A DNA stretch of 64,000 nucleotides from Fen-1258 sp964441505 (lineage in GTDB: Bacteria > Bacteroidota > Ignavibacteria > Ignavibacteriales > Melioribacteraceae), in contig CAYTUV010000018.1 in assembly GCA_964441505.1 (NCBI GenBank), positions 7,576 through 71,575 of the forward strand, written 5' to 3'. The notes under the pieces were generated by a model. The model was not told the DNA's origin and did not search any database. It saw only the letters and a list, made by a program, of their open reading frames with translations. The position numbers and the translations under genes were made by a program. Every line of letters begins with the position of its first letter. The stretch's first letter is position 1. This document shows, piece by piece, positions 62,985 to 64,000 of the stretch.

Positions 62985-63908
62985 ATGAAAAAATTTTACT
63001 ACTTTTCTAAATCAAAATTAAAATTCGTTGAGATCCGAAATTTCTATAAGAAATTCGTATTTCTCGTATTTTTCTTCTCGGTATTAGTGTCCTTCTTTGT
63101 TTTTGGGACATTCCTCGTCTTTAATGAGTTTATTAATCCAGATTCAGAAGTTAAATCCTTAAAAAAGAATAATGCAATTTTACGTGATAAATTTGAGCAA
63201 CTCCTCGATCAGTATAAAAGGTTAGATGAAAGAATCTCAGAAATATCTTCAGAGAGCCACGATCTTAGATTAAAAGCTAATCTGGAACCTGTTAAAGCTG
63301 ATATGTCAGCCGGTACGGGTGGAAATGTTTTTGAACCAATTAGAATTTCCAGTCTCAATGGATATGAAACATATATCGATAAACTTGATTCATATGTCAA
63401 TAGTATCTCTTTGAAGGTCAAATTAGAAAAGAATAATTACGAAGAGATAAGTAAAACATTTGTTGAAAATGAAAAGCTGTTCGAATCACTTCCTGCAATC
63501 CGACCGTGTGAAGGTAGAATGGCTGAAGATTTTGGAATGAGAATGCATCCAATATTTAGAATAATGAGAATGCATAACGGAATAGACATTATTACAGATA
63601 CCGGTACCAAGGTATACGCTCCCGGCGCTGGCGTGGTTAGTTTCTCTGGAGAGCGCGGAGGATATGGTAAAACACTAGAGATTGAGCACGGTTTTGGATA
63701 TAAAACAATTTATGCTCATTTAGAAAGTATTAAAGTGAAAGTAGGACAGCATCTTCAAAGAGGCGATTTGGTTGCCCTTAGCGGAAATTCAGGAAGACTT
63801 TCGACAGGCCCGCATTTACATTATGAAGTTAGAAATAATGGGATAGCCTTGGACCCAAGAAATTTTATCTATGATGATGTTAACATTTTTGAAGTTGTCA
63901 AAAAATAG
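62985..63908 (+). CDS. M23 family metallopeptidase
   Basis: A 307-residue peptidoglycan endopeptidase-type protein. An N-terminal transmembrane helix (about 25-48) is followed by a coiled coil (about 55-85) and linker, then the LytM/M23 domain (about 180-300): MRMHNGIDII (His/Asp) and GPHLHYEV (HxH). With these residues intact it may be active, unlike EnvC-type activators. It would act in the periplasm on cell-wall cross-links. It stands alone after a probable promoter. Confidence 0.93.
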   Translation: MKKFYYFSKSKLKFVEIRNFYKKFVFLVFFFSVLVSFFVFGTFLVFNEFINPDSEVKSLKKNNAILRDKFEQLLDQYKRLDERISEISSESHDLRLKANLEPVKADMSAGTGGNVFEPIRISSLNGYETYIDKLDSYVNSISLKVKLEKNNYEEISKTFVENEKLFESLPAIRPCEGRMAEDFGMRMHPIFRIMRMHNGIDIITDTGTKVYAPGAGVVSFSGERGGYGKTLEIEHGFGYKTIYAHLESIKVKVGQHLQRGDLVALSGNSGRLSTGPHLHYEVRNNGIALDPRNFIYDDVNIFEVVKK

Positions 63909-63931
63909 AAAACATTTCAGGAGACTTGACA

Positions 63932-64000
63932 ATGATTTGGACCGTCGAATTAGCATCTTATCTTGATGACGCTCCGTGGCCGGCTACTAAAGAAGAATTA
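63932..64000 (+). CDS. DUF2795-like protein, 5' part only (cut by window end)
   Basis: An ATG at 63932 with AGGAG at 63919-63923 opens a frame of 23 codons up to the window edge (MIWTVELASYLDD, then APWPATKEEL). The APWPATKEEL segment recalls DUF2795 proteins, small cytosolic proteins of unknown function. The gene is incomplete here, so this is a tentative call. Confidence 0.5.
   Translation, partial: MIWTVELASYLDDAPWPATKEEL

Overview
The window is an AT-rich bacterial chromosome segment carrying about 59 protein genes, mostly on the + strand and packed into short operons with 1-26 nt overlaps. The gene set points to the Ignavibacteria / Chlorobi-Bacteroidota branch. Pointers are a PNPFNP...NLLGQKV sorting-type module of the type IX secretion style beside FISUMP domains, a GldE/CorC-like CBS protein, atpD-atpC split from the rest of the ATP synthase genes, an HPr/Enzyme I/HPr-kinase set without sugar permeases, a YbeY whose third metal His is replaced, and a promoter of the TTG-N20-TAnnTTTG kind. 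The taxonomic call is inference from gene content; there is no rRNA gene, and I saw no tRNA or CRISPR array.

Layout. (1) 1-10.4 kb is the accessory part: a MITE-like repeat, an SGNH hydrolase-like protein, then a family 2 glycosyltransferase, a single-TM protein with a disordered tail, a TM protein with amidotransferase-like and degenerate deacetylase-like domains, an FN3 lipoprotein and a hybrid histidine kinase with a damaged ATPase domain. I read this as a possible exopolysaccharide synthesis/modification and sensing locus. (2) 10.5-21.6 kb: an MFS sugar transporter, isoprenoid genes (fni, a polyprenyl synthase), HPr and Enzyme I, a phosphoglucose/phosphomannose isomerase, a metalloprotease-propeller-barrel fusion, a PQQ-propeller protein and a PEGA-like membrane protein. 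(3) 21.6-33 kb: polA, a secreted EEP nuclease-like protein, an SDR, yqeY, cvpA, mutS2, a biotin carboxylase/BCCP pair and a FadL-type porin. (4) 33-42.9 kb: atpDC, sodB-iscA, a SPOR lipoprotein, ssb, a CorC-like protein, an MCE/MlaD protein, a gamma-glutamyltransferase and acpS. (5) 43-49 kb: a FISUMP surface protein, a TlpA-like thioredoxin, a hicBA toxin-antitoxin pair, mnmA and an HNH endonuclease gene with a missing start codon. (6) 49-64 kb is a housekeeping block: trpS, scpA-scpB-rluB-dacB, lysS, ctpA, a gamma-carbonic anhydrase, ybeY-smg-topA, xerC/D, hpf-hprK, an M23 peptidase and the start of a DUF2795-like gene.

How parts may work together: HPr (His15 and Ser46 both present), Enzyme I and HPr kinase form a complete regulatory phosphorelay with no EII permease in the window. 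ybeY, smg and topA, and scpA, scpB and rluB, sit in conserved orders.

Four intergenic spacers carry palindromic non-coding repeats of four different sequence families (57-237, 35171-35255, 37574-37629, 56834-56931). No gene-free stretch reaches 300 bases. The longest spacers are 36753-37042, where I see nothing clear, the 281 bases at the left edge, and 35065-35332 with a terminator plus a repeat.
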